Of a stretch of DNA of 64,000 nucleotides, positions 1 through 8,624 are shown one piece after another. The translations under genes and the position numbers were made by a program. How positions within the stretch are numbered: the stretch's first letter is position 1; the number at the start of each line of letters is the position of its first letter. The notes beneath the pieces were generated by a model, which was given only the letters and a program-made list of their open reading frames with translations, made no database searches and was not told where the DNA came from. This stretch comes from Microbacterium hatanonis (GTDB lineage: Bacteria > Actinomycetota > Actinomycetes > Actinomycetales > Microbacteriaceae), in assembly GCF_008017415.1 (NCBI RefSeq), contig NZ_VRSV01000002.1:1-64000 (forward strand), in the 5' to 3' direction.

Positions 1-90
1 TTTTGGCATTATGACAAGTGCACGCTGTTGAGTTCTCAAGGATCGGACGCACCTGCAACTCAGCCTCATCAGCCTCGCCCGCAGGGCAAC
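1..90 (-). ncRNA. rRNA operon leader (16S gene lies beyond position 1)
   Basis: Read on the minus strand, positions 17-40 give TCCTTGAGAACTCAACAGCG, the conserved actinobacterial rRNA leader element (antitermination and processing region) that normally sits just upstream of the 16S gene. No part of 16S itself is inside the window, so its presence to the left is inferred. The two promoters upstream support this reading. An alternative is the leader of another stable RNA. Confidence 0.65.
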
Positions 91-96
91 TTCACT

Positions 97-124
97 ACCT
101 TATCCCACCCACACCGACTGTCAA
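97..124 (-). promoter_or_regulatory. rRNA operon promoter P2 (proximal)
   Basis: On the minus strand a perfect TTGACA (-35, positions 119-124) is followed by a 16-base spacer and TAAGGT (-10, positions 97-102). The consensus -35 and the nearby rRNA leader fit a strong stable-RNA promoter. Confidence 0.6.
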
Positions 125-190
125 ATCCGCGTCTCAGCCGCCGAAGCGAGAAGAGTGGTGGTTGACTCGGTCGGAGTGACCGGGCTCCTG

Positions 191-220
191 ATCATAGACC
201 TTGCGGTCGGTCCTGCTCAA
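191..220 (-). promoter_or_regulatory. rRNA operon promoter P1 (distal)
   Basis: On the minus strand TTGAGC (215-220), an 18-base spacer and TATGAT (191-196) form a second sigma-70-type promoter in tandem with the one at 97-124. A third, weaker TTGGAC-17-TTAGAG (309-337) may exist. Tandem promoters are usual for rRNA operons. The stretch 1-365 holds no credible protein gene. Confidence 0.5.
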
Positions 221-365
221 GAGCCTGACCAGATCGGGATGTTCGTCCACTTGAGGGGGCGGGGCCTGTCGGCCTCTCCGCTCAACCCTTTGGGGCGAAC
301 AGATATAACTCTAAGTCGGGATCGCCGACTCGTCCAATCACGGTGCGTCCCGGGCGTGTCGCGGC

Positions 366-1838
366 TCAGGCGGAGGGGTTCGGCGTCAGCGTGTACTTGG
401 TCTGGAGGTACTCGTGGATGCCCTCCGCGCCGCCCTCACGACCGAGCCCCGACTGCTTCCACCCGCCGAACGGCGCGGCGGCGTTGGACACCACGCCCAC
501 GTTCAGGCCCATCATCCCGGTCTCCAACTTCTCGATCATCCGCTGCCCCCGGGCGAGGCTCTCGGTGTAGACGTACGACACCAATCCGTACTCCGTATCG
601 TTGGCCAACCGCACCGCCTCCTCCTCGTCGTCGAACGGGACGATCGCGAGCACGGGCCCGAAGATCTCTTCGCGCAGGATGGCGCTTCCCGCTCTGACGT
701 CGCTCAGCACGGTGGGCTCGTAGAACGTGCCGTCCCCCGGGATCGCGGAGCCGCCGGTGTTCAGAGTCGCACCTCGCTCCAGGGCGTCTTCGACCAGGGC
801 CGATGCCTTGTCGATCGCCCGCTGATCGATGAGCGGACCGATCGTCACGCCGTCCTCGGTCCCGCGACCGATACGGAACGAGGCGACGCGATCGGTGACC
901 CGCCGCGCGAACTCGTCGGCGAGCGAGCGATGGACGATGAAGCGATTCGCGGCTGTGCAGGCCTGCCCGATGTTTCGGAACTTCGCCGCCATCGCACCGT
1001 CGACGGCCTTGTCGAGATCCGCGTCGTCGAACACGACGAACGGCGCATTGCCGCCGAGCTCCATCGATGTTCGAAGGACACCGGCGGAAGCCTGCTCGAG
1101 GAGCTTTCGTCCGACCGGTGTCGAACCGGTGAAGGAGAGCTTCCGCAGGCGCGGGTCGCGGATGATCGGCTCGGACACCGCGCCCGACGTCGAGGTCGTG
1201 ATCACATTGACGACGCCGGCCGGCAGTCCCGCTTCCTCGAGCAGGCGAACGAACAGCAACGTGGTCAGCGGCGTCAGCTCGGCCGGCTTGATCACGACGG
1301 TGCACCCGGCTGCCAGGGCCGGTGCGATCTTCCGGGTCGCCATGGCGAGAGGGAAGTTCCACGGGGTGATCAGAAAGCACGGCCCGACGGGATGCTGCGA
1401 CACGATCATCCGCCCGGTGCCCTCGGGGTTCGGCCCGTACCGACCCTGGATGCGGGGCGCCTCCTCGCTGAACCATCTGAGGAACTCTCCGCCGTAGACC
1501 ACCTCGCCGCGGGCCTCGGCGAGCGGCTTGCCCATCTCAAGCGTCATCAGGAGGGCGACGTCCTCCTTGCGCGCCTGGAGCAGATCGAAGGCCCGGCGCA
1601 GGATCTCGCCGCGCTCGCGCGCGGGGGTCGCCGCCCACGCGGGGAAGGCTGCGGCCGCAGCATCCATCGCCGCTTTGCCGTCGGCCACCGACGCGTCGGC
1701 GATCGTTCGGATGACGGCGCCGGTCGAAGGGTCCATGACATCGAGCGTCTTCCCGCTTTCGGCGGTGCGCCACTCCCCACCGATGAAAAGCCCATCGGGA
1801 ACGGATGCCAGCAGCTCGGACTCTCTGTTGTCTGACAC
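366..1838 (-). CDS. gabD: NAD(P)-dependent succinate-semialdehyde dehydrogenase
   Basis: A 490-residue aldehyde dehydrogenase, full length for the family. It should oxidise succinate semialdehyde to succinate in the cytoplasm, the last step of GABA catabolism. Visible landmarks are PWNF (Asn161, oxyanion hole), the FTGST nucleotide loop near 237, MELGG with the general base Glu260, and the nucleophile Cys294 in GQACTAANR, which is SSADH-like. The start is GTG at 1838, preceded by GGAGGAG at a good distance. It stands alone with no GABA transaminase beside it, so substrate choice rests on sequence similarity only; another semialdehyde is possible. Confidence 0.85.
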   Translation of the reverse strand: MSDNRESELLASVPDGLFIGGEWRTAESGKTLDVMDPSTGAVIRTIADASVADGKAAMDAAAAAFPAWAATPARERGEILRRAFDLLQARKEDVALLMTLEMGKPLAEARGEVVYGGEFLRWFSEEAPRIQGRYGPNPEGTGRMIVSQHPVGPCFLITPWNFPLAMATRKIAPALAAGCTVVIKPAELTPLTTLLFVRLLEEAGLPAGVVNVITTSTSGAVSEPIIRDPRLRKLSFTGSTPVGRKLLEQASAGVLRTSMELGGNAPFVVFDDADLDKAVDGAMAAKFRNIGQACTAANRFIVHRSLADEFARRVTDRVASFRIGRGTEDGVTIGPLIDQRAIDKASALVEDALERGATLNTGGSAIPGDGTFYEPTVLSDVRAGSAILREEIFGPVLAIVPFDDEEEAVRLANDTEYGLVSYVYTESLARGQRMIEKLETGMMGLNVGVVSNAAAPFGGWKQSGLGREGGAEGIHEYLQTKYTLTPNPSA

Positions 1839-1980
1839 GGGACTCCTCCGGTTCGAACGCGAACGATAGCGACTTCCCAGCCATTCTCACCAGCGATGCG
1901 CTGAGCGCCGATGGACATCGCGTACACGCGACGATCATCGATCGCCGCTGCGTCGAAGAATCTGATGATCCGGTTGCGCT

Positions 1981-2550
1981 TCAGCCCCGCACGATCTCCC
2001 GCACGTCCGTGAACCTCAGGGTCAGGATGCGGGCGCCCTCCGCGTGCAGCGCATCGGTGACGGGGGCGCGCAGGATGGACACCGACTGGGGATCGAGACG
2101 CTTCCCGTCGTGCTCGACGTGTCCCTTCAGCACGACGATCGCCTCGGTGCCGGCCTCGACGGCGCGGTCGCCGTCGAGATCATCGAAGGTGGCCCGCGCC
2201 GACACGACGCGCGGATCGAAGGCCAGCACGAGGAGTCTGCTCGTGCCCCCGGGTCGGTCGACGGGGCGGTGCATCTCGATCAACGGCGCGTCCTGACCCA
2301 GGGCCTTGTCCCGACGCAGCGGGACGCCGCGGCCGGATCCGATCCGCACCTGCGGCCCCGAGATGCCGATGATCAACTGCTCGGTGCCGGCCGGCGCATA
2401 GATCTTCCCGTGAGGGCTGCGCAGCTCGACGAGGCGCAGCAGCCAGCGCAGGCTCGCTCCGGCGCCGCCGTCGGTCCAGATGTCGCGCAGGGTGCCGATG
2501 CCGTCGCTCAGATGCTGCGGAGGCAGCTGGAGGAAGGAGAGAACGTCCAC
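1981..2550 (-). CDS. Cupin-fold protein, HutD/Ves-like (uncertain)
   Basis: A 189-residue cytoplasmic protein without signal peptide or membrane segment. Its pattern of short beta strands and conserved glycines and prolines (for example YAPAGTEQLI, then VVLKGHVEHDG and a PQSVSIL segment) suggests a bicupin of the HutD/Ves or pirin-like type. No catalytic signature was found and no function is assigned. The start is a GTG at 2550 with only a weak AGGA upstream. It lies after the ammonium transporter on the same strand, separated by a strong hairpin, so it is probably transcribed separately. Confidence 0.45.
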   Translation of the reverse strand: MDVLSFLQLPPQHLSDGIGTLRDIWTDGGAGASLRWLLRLVELRSPHGKIYAPAGTEQLIIGISGPQVRIGSGRGVPLRRDKALGQDAPLIEMHRPVDRPGGTSRLLVLAFDPRVVSARATFDDLDGDRAVEAGTEAIVVLKGHVEHDGKRLDPQSVSILRAPVTDALHAEGARILTLRFTDVREIVRG

Positions 2551-2607
2551 GGGGTCGATCCTCGGAAGTCACAGGGGGAAGCGGACGCTCGTCGCGTCCA
2601 CCGACGA

Positions 2608-2650
2608 ACGGTGCACCGGGCGGCGAGAGCCACCCGGTGCACCGTTTTTC
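2608..2650. terminator. Hairpin terminator after amt
   Basis: A perfect 13-bp stem (2608-2620 with 2633-2645, arm ACGGTGCACCGGG) and a 12-base loop are followed on the plus strand by TTTTTC. It separates the ammonium transporter from the downstream cupin-like gene. The U-tract is on the plus side, but the stem alone could stop transcription from the minus side. Confidence 0.6.
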
Positions 2651-2663
2651 GTGCGTGTGTGCG

Positions 2664-3935
2664 TCAGGCCTTGCCGTCGGCGAGGACGTAGCCCTCTTCG
2701 CCGTGCACGACGGTGTCGATGCCCGCGATCTCGTCTTCGTTCTTGACGCGGAACCCGATCGTCTTCTCGATCGCGAAGCCGATGATGTAGGCGAGGACGA
2801 ACGAGTAGATCATGACCGCGAAGGCGGCGATCGCCTGTGCCAGCAGCTGCGTTCCGTCACCGCCCATGAACAGGCCGGTGTCGATGGCGAAGAAGCCGAG
2901 GTAGAGCGTTCCGATGAGGCCGCCGACGAGGTGGATGCCCACGACGTCGAGCGAGTCGTCGAACCCGAGCTTGAACTTGAGCTCGATCGCCAGGGCGCAG
3001 ACGGCGCCGGCTACGAGGCCGAGGACGATCGCCCACACGGGGGTGAGCGAACCGCAGGCCGGAGTGATCGCGACAAGACCGGCGACCGCACCAGATGCGG
3101 CACCGACCGAGGTCGGCTTGCCGTCCTTGATCTTCTCGACCACGAGCCAGGCGAGAAGGGCCGCCGCGGGAGCGGCGATCGTGTTGACGAATGCGAGAGC
3201 GGCGGTGCCGTCGGCCGCGAGCTCGGAGCCCGCGTTGAATCCGAACCATCCGAACCACAGCAGACCGGCGCCGAGGAGCACGAACGGCGGGTTGTGGGGG
3301 ACGTAGACGCCCTTCTGGAAACCGACGCGCTTGCCCAGGACGAGGGCGAGGGCGAGGGCTGCCGCACCGGCGTTGATGTGCACCGCGGTACCACCGGCGA
3401 AGTCGATGGCGCCGACCCCGAGCCACTCCTGCAGGCCGTAGGTGATCCAGCCGCCGTAGGTGAAGCCGTCATCGCCGAGACCGAAGTTGAACACCCAGCT
3501 GGCGACCGGGAAGTAGACCACCGTCGCCCAGATGGCGGCGAAGATCATCCACGATCCGAACTTGGCGCGGTCGGCGATCGCGCCGGAGACGAGCGCGACG
3601 GTGATGATCGCGAACGTCGCCTGGAAGGCGACGAAGGCGAGCGGCGGGAAGGCCGCGCCCTCCGGTGTCTCGAGCAGGCTGGTGAGGCCGAGCTCGTTGA
3701 TGTCGAGCGCCCAGGGCGCCTGCATGACGCCCACGTCGGTCGCGGGGAACGCGATCGCGTAGCCGTACAGCACCCAGAGGACGCCGATGAGGCCCATGGC
3801 GCCGAAGCTGAGCATCATCATGCTGATGACGCTCTTGGCCTTGACGAGGCCGCCATAGAAGAACGCGAGTCCGGGAGTCATCAACAGCACGAGCGCTGCT
3901 GCGATGAGAATGAATGCGGTGTTGCCTTGATCCAT
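2664..3935 (-). CDS. amt: Ammonium transporter
   Basis: A 423-residue membrane protein with the eleven hydrophobic segments of the Amt/MEP/Rh family. It conducts ammonium across the plasma membrane. The twin pore histidines are His186 (GTAVHIN) and His335 (VVGIHLVGG). The C-terminal tail with FRVKNEDEIAGID is the typical cytoplasmic regulatory tail that PII proteins act on. The ATG start follows AGAGAGG. In many actinobacteria amt is followed by glnK and glnD; here no PII gene is next to it, so control must come from a PII gene elsewhere. Confidence 0.95.
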   Translation of the reverse strand: MDQGNTAFILIAAALVLLMTPGLAFFYGGLVKAKSVISMMMLSFGAMGLIGVLWVLYGYAIAFPATDVGVMQAPWALDINELGLTSLLETPEGAAFPPLAFVAFQATFAIITVALVSGAIADRAKFGSWMIFAAIWATVVYFPVASWVFNFGLGDDGFTYGGWITYGLQEWLGVGAIDFAGGTAVHINAGAAALALALVLGKRVGFQKGVYVPHNPPFVLLGAGLLWFGWFGFNAGSELAADGTAALAFVNTIAAPAAALLAWLVVEKIKDGKPTSVGAASGAVAGLVAITPACGSLTPVWAIVLGLVAGAVCALAIELKFKLGFDDSLDVVGIHLVGGLIGTLYLGFFAIDTGLFMGGDGTQLLAQAIAAFAVMIYSFVLAYIIGFAIEKTIGFRVKNEDEIAGIDTVVHGEEGYVLADGKA

Positions 3936-4113
3936 CTCGGGACCTCTCTGCGGGGACGCAAGAAGTGCGTCGGGTGTACACAGAGTGACGAATCACCGTT
4001 TCCATCCCACACTTCCGGTGTTTCCGGGATGTTGCGTCATCGGCCGGTCACGTAAACAGTGCGTGACGCGACGGGCCGTCCGTAGGTCGCAGAGCGGCCG
4101 CGGCCGCTGGCGC

Positions 4114-4341
4114 TCAGGGGCTGACGCGGACGCTGCGTCCCTCGAAGGTGACGATGTCGCCGACCTGCAGCTGTCGCCCTCGGCGACGGTCGACCTCATC
4201 GTTCACGGCCACGTAGCCATCGATGATGGCCTCTTTCACGTCTCCGCCGGAGTCGAGCAGACCCGCGAACTTCAGGAACTGCCCGAGTCGGATGCCGTCA
4301 CCGCCGATCGATACGTCATCGACGGGACCAGAGGTTGCCAT
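4114..4341 (-). CDS. S4-domain RNA-binding protein (YbcJ-like)
   Basis: A 75-residue protein that is almost entirely one S4 domain: IRLGQFLKFAGLLDSGGDVKE, then the GYVAVNDEVDRRRGRQL loop and a closing beta segment around VGDIVTFEGR. Members of this stand-alone S4 family bind structured RNA; the target is unknown. It is monocistronic, between the amt and MFS genes on the same strand. Confidence 0.85.
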   Translation of the reverse strand: MATSGPVDDVSIGGDGIRLGQFLKFAGLLDSGGDVKEAIIDGYVAVNDEVDRRRGRQLQVGDIVTFEGRSVRVSP

Positions 4342-4442
4342 CCCCGAATGCTAGCCAATCGGGCATGACGACGTGGATGGACTCGGTCGGAGGCGGCCCT
4401 GAGCGATCCCGGCGAACGACTGCTCACCGTCGCAGCATCCGG

Positions 4443-5671
4443 CTAGGGCTGCCCGACCCGATCCCGACGGCGCACCAGACGGTTCAGCCGCTCGGACATC
4501 AGCAGGCCCAGCGCGACGAGCACGGCGAGGAAGACCGGGAAGATCCACACGCCCGTCCACGTCGAGATCACACCGAACAGCGGCGGGGCGAGCTGGAGCC
4601 GGTATAGGCCGCCGCCATCTGGATGCCGATGATGGCCTGCGAGTTGCGACGGCCGAAGTTGACCGGCGTCGAGTGGATGATCGCGGGATAGATCGGGGCG
4701 CATCCCAGCCCGAGCACCACGAGCCCGACGAGCGCGAGCAGGGTGGTCTCCACCGGCAGCGCGAGCATCACGACGCCGATCCCGACCGTGACGAAGCCGC
4801 CGCGAACCATCTGCTGGTCGCCGACGCGGTCGGCGAAGAAGCCGGCCAGGAAGCGTCCGGCGGTGACTCCCAGGAGGAAGAGGGAGGCGAACGCGGCGGC
4901 GGTGGCCGGTTCGACGCCGCGACCGGCGACCAGATACGTCGACGCCCACAGGATCGCGGTGCTCTCGAGAGCGCAGTACGCGAAGAAGGCGGCCAGGATC
5001 AGCAGGACACCCGGAATCCGAAGTGCGGTCGCAAGCGGAACGTGGGCGCCGCGTCGGTTCGCCTCTTCTCCCGATTCCTCGGGCGCTCCGGTTTCCGTAG
5101 CGTCATCGGTCGACGCCAGCGGATTGACCTTTCGCCAGAGCGGGATGCTGATCAGCAAGGCGAAGGTGAGGGCTGCCTGGATGATGCCGATGATGAGGTA
5201 GGCGCTCGACCAGCCCATCCCTGAGGTGAGCGCGTAGCTCATGATGAACGGACTGATCGACGCGCCCAGCCCCCAGCAGCCGTGCAGCCAGTTCATGTGG
5301 CGCGCCGCGTAGTGCACGGCGACGTAGTTGTTCAATGCGGCGTCGACGGCCCCCGCTCCGAGGCCGTACGGAATCGCCCAGAGACACAGCATCCAGAACG
5401 AGTCGGAGGCGGAGAATCCGAAGAGAGCCGCCCCAGTCATCCCGACGCTCACCGCCGTCACGAGACCGACGCCGAAGCGTCGTGTGACCCGCTCCGATGC
5501 GAGGCTCGACAGGATGGTGCCGGCGGAGACGATCATCGTGAGGATGCCCGCGAAGGCGATCGGTACCCCGAGGTCCTGATGCATCACCGGCCACCCGGCC
5601 CCGACGAGGGAGTCCGGCAGTCCGAGGCTGATGAACGCGATGTAGATGATCGCCAGGAGGAGCGAGTACAC
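4443..5671 (-). pseudogene. MFS transporter with a one-base frameshift
   Basis: A major facilitator superfamily permease of the FucP-like sugar type (N-terminal IAFISLGLPDSLVG). The first frame runs from the GTG at 5671 to a stop at 4568. The missing last two membrane segments (APPLFGVISTWTGVWIFP, then a helix and a basic tail) continue in another frame to 4443. The total length of 1229 bases is exactly one short of a 409-residue protein, and adding one base near 4595 restores a normal GSTLAPPLFG junction. It is either a recent inactivation or a sequencing error. It diverges from the acetyltransferase at 5764 and shares the palindromic operator region with it, so it probably belongs to the same TetR regulon. 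Confidence 0.8.
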
Positions 5672-5727
5672 GGCGGTGTGGGCGCCCTTTCACGAGGCAG
5701 CGTCCGGTGACCGGGATGGCACCGTTC

Positions 5728-5752
5728 TGTACGATCGTACACATTCTGTGTA
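5728..5752. promoter_or_regulatory. Two overlapping palindromes, probable TetR operator
   Basis: A perfect 14-bp palindrome TGTACGATCGTACA (5728-5741) overlaps a second perfect inverted repeat TACACA-TTC-TGTGTA (5738-5752). The pair sits 12 bases before the acetyltransferase start and 57 bases before the divergent MFS gene. The TetR gene at 6353 in the same operon is the obvious candidate ligand. The binding itself is inferred. Confidence 0.7.
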
Positions 5753-5763
5753 GGTTCTCTGTC

Positions 5764-6348
5764 ATGGCTGTCGACTACTTCGCCGGAGACGAACGAACCA
5801 ACCGCGAGCGGATGCTCGCGGGCGACCTCTACGTCGCGGACGATCCTGAGAACGAGCGCCTGCACCGGCGGGGGATCCGCCTGGCGGATGCCTATCACCG
5901 CGCCGACGTGGCGGGCGACCCCGCCGCCCGCGGCATCCTCGACGATCTCCTGGGCACCCTCGGCGAAGGCGCCCACATCAACCCGCCCTTGTTCGTGGAC
6001 TACGGCGAGAACATCCACGTCGGCGCACGCACCTTCGTCAACTACAACCTCACCGCACTCGATGTGGCCCCGATCGTCATCGGCGAGGACTGCCAGATCG
6101 GCCCGAACGTCCAGCTGCTCACGCCGACGCATCCGATCGATCCGCAGCCGCGCCGCGACAAGCTGGAAGCCGCCCAGCCCATCACGATCGGCGACAACGT
6201 GTGGCTCGGTGGCGGCGTCATCGTGTGCCCGGGCGTGAGCATCGGCGAGAACTCGGTGATCGGTGCGGGTTCGGTCGTCACCAGGAGCATCCCCGCGAAC
6301 GTCGTCGCCGTCGGCAACCCCGCCCGCGTCATCCGAGAGATCGGCTAG
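5764..6348 (+). CDS. Maltose/galactoside O-acetyltransferase family protein
   Basis: A 194-residue hexapeptide-repeat acetyltransferase of the Maa/LacA family. It transfers acetyl from acetyl-CoA to a sugar hydroxyl. An N-terminal mac domain (ERMLAGDLYVADD) is followed by left-handed beta-helix repeats (VIGEDCQIGPNV, ITIGDNVWLGGGVIVCPGVSIG). The catalytic His is in PTHPID. The start is ATG 5764; an in-frame upstream ATG at 5707 would run through the operator and is rejected. The gene leads directly into the TetR gene with a 4-base gap and diverges from a sugar-type MFS pump, suggesting detoxification by acetylation and export of non-metabolised sugars. Confidence 0.88.
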   Translation: MAVDYFAGDERTNRERMLAGDLYVADDPENERLHRRGIRLADAYHRADVAGDPAARGILDDLLGTLGEGAHINPPLFVDYGENIHVGARTFVNYNLTALDVAPIVIGEDCQIGPNVQLLTPTHPIDPQPRRDKLEAAQPITIGDNVWLGGGVIVCPGVSIGENSVIGAGSVVTRSIPANVVAVGNPARVIREIG

Positions 6349-6352
6349 GTCG

Positions 6353-6925
6353 GTGCCGCCGCAGGATGACGCCACGAACTCCCGTCGCGGCCGACCCAAC
6401 GATCCCGACCGGCGTGATCGGATCATCGACGCGTGTCTCGACGTCATCTCCCGGTCAGGTGTCGCCGGCACGTCCCACCGCAAGGTCGCTGCCCAGGCCG
6501 CCGTTCCGCTCGGAGCGATGACCTACTACTTCGACGGCATGGACGACCTCCTCCGAGAGGCCTTCACCCGGTTCGCCACGACCATCAGCGATCGGTTCGA
6601 ACGCCGCATGGCCGCAGCATCCGATAGGGCGACCGCCCTGGAAGCCGTCACCGCGATCATCCTCGAAGACGTCTTCGGCGACGACCGCGACCTCATCCTC
6701 TCGCACGAGCTCTATACGCTCGCCGCCCGCGAACCGGGCTATCGAACGATCACCACCGAATGGATGCAGCGCAGCCGCGCCGCTCTCGGACGCCACTTCG
6801 ATCCCGAGACCGCGCGCATGCTCGATGCGCTCATCGAGGGGCTCACGATCCACCGCGCCCTCGACTCGCAGGATCGCGATCCACACGAGGTGGAGATCGC
6901 GGTGCGTCGCATCACCACTGGATAG
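6353..6925 (+). CDS. TetR-family transcriptional regulator
   Basis: A 190-residue repressor with an N-terminal helix-turn-helix (about residues 20-65; GVAGTSHRKVAAQAAVPLGAM then TYYFDGMDDLL) and an all-helical ligand domain. The start is GTG 6353, four bases after the acetyltransferase stop, so the genes are co-transcribed. The overlapping palindromes at 5728-5752 are its likely site, which would make the operon autoregulated and the MFS gene a co-target. The ligand is unknown; context suggests a sugar or sugar derivative. Confidence 0.85.
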   Translation: MPPQDDATNSRRGRPNDPDRRDRIIDACLDVISRSGVAGTSHRKVAAQAAVPLGAMTYYFDGMDDLLREAFTRFATTISDRFERRMAAASDRATALEAVTAIILEDVFGDDRDLILSHELYTLAAREPGYRTITTEWMQRSRAALGRHFDPETARMLDALIEGLTIHRALDSQDRDPHEVEIAVRRITTG

Positions 6926-6954
6926 GGCCGAGTCCGGTGGGCGAAGATGCTGCC

Positions 6955-7593
6955 ATGCCCCGACGACGTTCAGCCCGCGCCACCGTCACGATGCTCGCAA
7001 CCGGCATCGTGCTCGCCGTTGCGCTCGGCGGATGCGCGTCGACGGCACCGGGCGCCGACGCGGCGGCCGCGGACGTGATCGCGGAGCGCGCGAGCGCGGT
7101 CGGCATCGCGCCGGAGCTCGTCTACACGACCGACGTGGACGGCTACGACCTGGCGCCGCAGTCGGTCGGCCCGGGCGCGGCCGACGGGATGTCGGCGACC
7201 TGGTTCAACCAGGCCACCGGGTCGATGATCACCATCCGCACCGACCGCACCGAGCTGACGGCCGAGGCCTGCGCCGAGACACCGCTGTGGGATGCACCCG
7301 GTGCGCCCGTGACGTGCACGGAGGAAGAAGGCGACGTCTGGCATCGAGCAGCGGGCGGCCTCGACGAGTACGTCGCCGTCCGGGACGGCGCATCGATCTG
7401 GGTCGCCGGCATGAACGCGGCGACGCCCGCCGACCTGAGGGCAGCCGCGGTGGCCGTACACGTGCCGTCGGAGGCCGAACTCGACCTTCTCTTCTCCGAC
7501 GCTCCCGAGGTCCCCTCAGCGCCCATCGAGCGCGGGGACCTGCCCGAGAACGGCGACGGAGCTCCGATCGACCCGGTCGGCCCCGGAGGCTGA
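6955..7593 (+). CDS. Putative lipoprotein
   Basis: A 212-residue exported protein. The N-terminus has MPRRRSAR, a hydrophobic stretch and the lipobox-like ALGGC (Cys near 25), then an Ala-rich linker. The mature part has two cysteines, in TAEACAETPLWD and PVTCTEEE, and ends in a Pro/Gly-rich tail. No known domain was recognised. It starts 29 bases after the TetR gene on the same strand but probably has its own expression. A hairpin repeat follows the stop. Confidence 0.7.
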   Translation: MPRRRSARATVTMLATGIVLAVALGGCASTAPGADAAAADVIAERASAVGIAPELVYTTDVDGYDLAPQSVGPGAADGMSATWFNQATGSMITIRTDRTELTAEACAETPLWDAPGAPVTCTEEEGDVWHRAAGGLDEYVAVRDGASIWVAGMNAATPADLRAAAVAVHVPSEAELDLLFSDAPEVPSAPIERGDLPENGDGAPIDPVGPGG

Positions 7594-7604
7594 CCGAACA
7601 CGCG

Positions 7605-7647
7605 TTCCGGCAGAGACACGCCGCCTGGCGCGATGTCTCGGCCGGAA
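7605..7647. repeat. Dispersed palindromic repeat, copy 1
   Basis: The nested inverted repeat is TTCCGGC-a-GAGACA around a CGCC-GCCT-GGCG core and back to TGTCTC-g-GCCGGAA. The same core recurs at 21217 and 51661. All three copies follow a stop codon, so they may act as terminators or as a REP-like element. Confidence 0.7.
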
Positions 7648-7814
7648 ACGGTGTATCAGACCCGTCCGCACGCGCGCTCGGGCGGCGGCGTCGTCGTGCC
7701 CGGGCGAGGGCGGAATGCGGACGCTTTTCCCGGCCCGGACACACAAGATGTCAGCGCACCGACGGCGATATCGGTGTGCTCAGCGGGCCAGGGTAAACCA
7801 CGAAGCGGATATTT

Positions 7815-7835
7815 TCTGTCCCCCAAACAGCCGAC
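7815..7835 (+). promoter_or_regulatory. CTGT-CCCCCAA-ACAG box upstream of secreted-protein pair
   Basis: The inverted repeat CTGT/ACAG flanks CCCCCAA about 115 bases before the start of the gene at 7938. Very similar boxes occur five times at 15345-15524. The rest of the 344-base gap 7594-7937 holds the repeat at 7605 and no protein gene I would defend. The region is visibly less GC-rich than its surroundings. Confidence 0.4.
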
Positions 7836-7937
7836 TGTGAAAGGGCTCGGACGGTACGTAGATTCGAAGTCCGATCAGGAACGGGGAATGCCCAAACGAA
7901 GACCGCGGATCTTCGGATCCGCAGACTGGAGGTTTGC

Positions 7938-8282
7938 GTGAACATTCGAAGCTTGATCTCTAAGACCGCAATTGCGGCAACGATAGTGGCAGCCGGTGCC
8001 CTCTTGACGGCGGCACCCGCGTCGGCGGCGAGCACTGCTCATTGCTCGTCACTCGGTCTCGACCGCGTGTCGGTCTTTCCGAATCAGGACTACATCGTCG
8101 GAAGCTGCACGCCCGCCAATCCGCGCTCCGGCGCACAGATGCAGTTCATCGTCACGTGCCACGTCACCGGCGTGCGGAATGTCTACGTCACCTTGAACTA
8201 CGGGGCGTCCTTCCGAGCGGATACCGGATGCGGCGGCTGGGGCGCGCAATCAGTCACCTACAGCCCCACCTACGTCGGATAA
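7938..8282 (+). CDS. Small secreted four-cysteine protein A
   Basis: A 114-residue protein with a clear Sec signal peptide (MNIRSLISK, hydrophobic core, cut near APASA-A at residues 27-31). The mature part of about 84 residues has exactly four cysteines (36, 57, 74, 98), enough for two disulfides. It shares the pattern CSSL...YIVGSCT..NP...A.MQ...C...V..V and YGASFR.D..C with the next gene, so the two are paralogues. The start is a GTG preceded by GGAGG. I do not recognise the family. A secreted inhibitor, toxin or surface factor is conceivable but unsupported. Confidence 0.75.
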   Translation: MNIRSLISKTAIAATIVAAGALLTAAPASAASTAHCSSLGLDRVSVFPNQDYIVGSCTPANPRSGAQMQFIVTCHVTGVRNVYVTLNYGASFRADTGCGGWGAQSVTYSPTYVG

Positions 8283-8294
8283 GGAGGAGAAACA

Positions 8295-8603
8295 ATGAAG
8301 AAGATTCGTGGAATCCTCGGCGCGAGCGCCATTGCTGCTGCACTTATCGTCGGCGGATTCGCCGCACCAGCCCAGGCAGGCGTCGGCGGCTGTTCCTCGC
8401 TGGCAAAGGATGGCCGCTACATCGTCGGAAGCTGCACCGCGAACAATCCAGGACCGAATGCCACAATGCAGCTCGGATTCCGCTGCATCGGCGAAAGGGT
8501 CGGCGCAGTCCATTACGGCACCGTGACGGTGGGATATGGCGCGTCGTTCCGGTACGACTCCGAGTGCTGGTTCGGCTTGGCTGAGGTCTGGCGGGCCGAC
8601 TGA
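8295..8603 (+). CDS. Small secreted four-cysteine protein B
   Basis: A 102-residue paralogue of the preceding gene, 12 bases downstream in the same operon with its own GGAGGAG. The signal peptide is MKKIRGIL plus an Ala-rich core cut near AQA-G (residue 28). The four cysteines (33, 47, 64, 91) keep the same 16-residue gap between the second and third as in protein A. The N-terminal segment between Cys1 and Cys2 is seven residues shorter. The codon use (AAG, ATT, AAT) is less GC-biased than in neighbours, which hints at later acquisition. Function unknown. Confidence 0.75.
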   Translation: MKKIRGILGASAIAAALIVGGFAAPAQAGVGGCSSLAKDGRYIVGSCTANNPGPNATMQLGFRCIGERVGAVHYGTVTVGYGASFRYDSECWFGLAEVWRAD

Positions 8604-8624
8604 CCCACGTCACCCGGGCTCATC

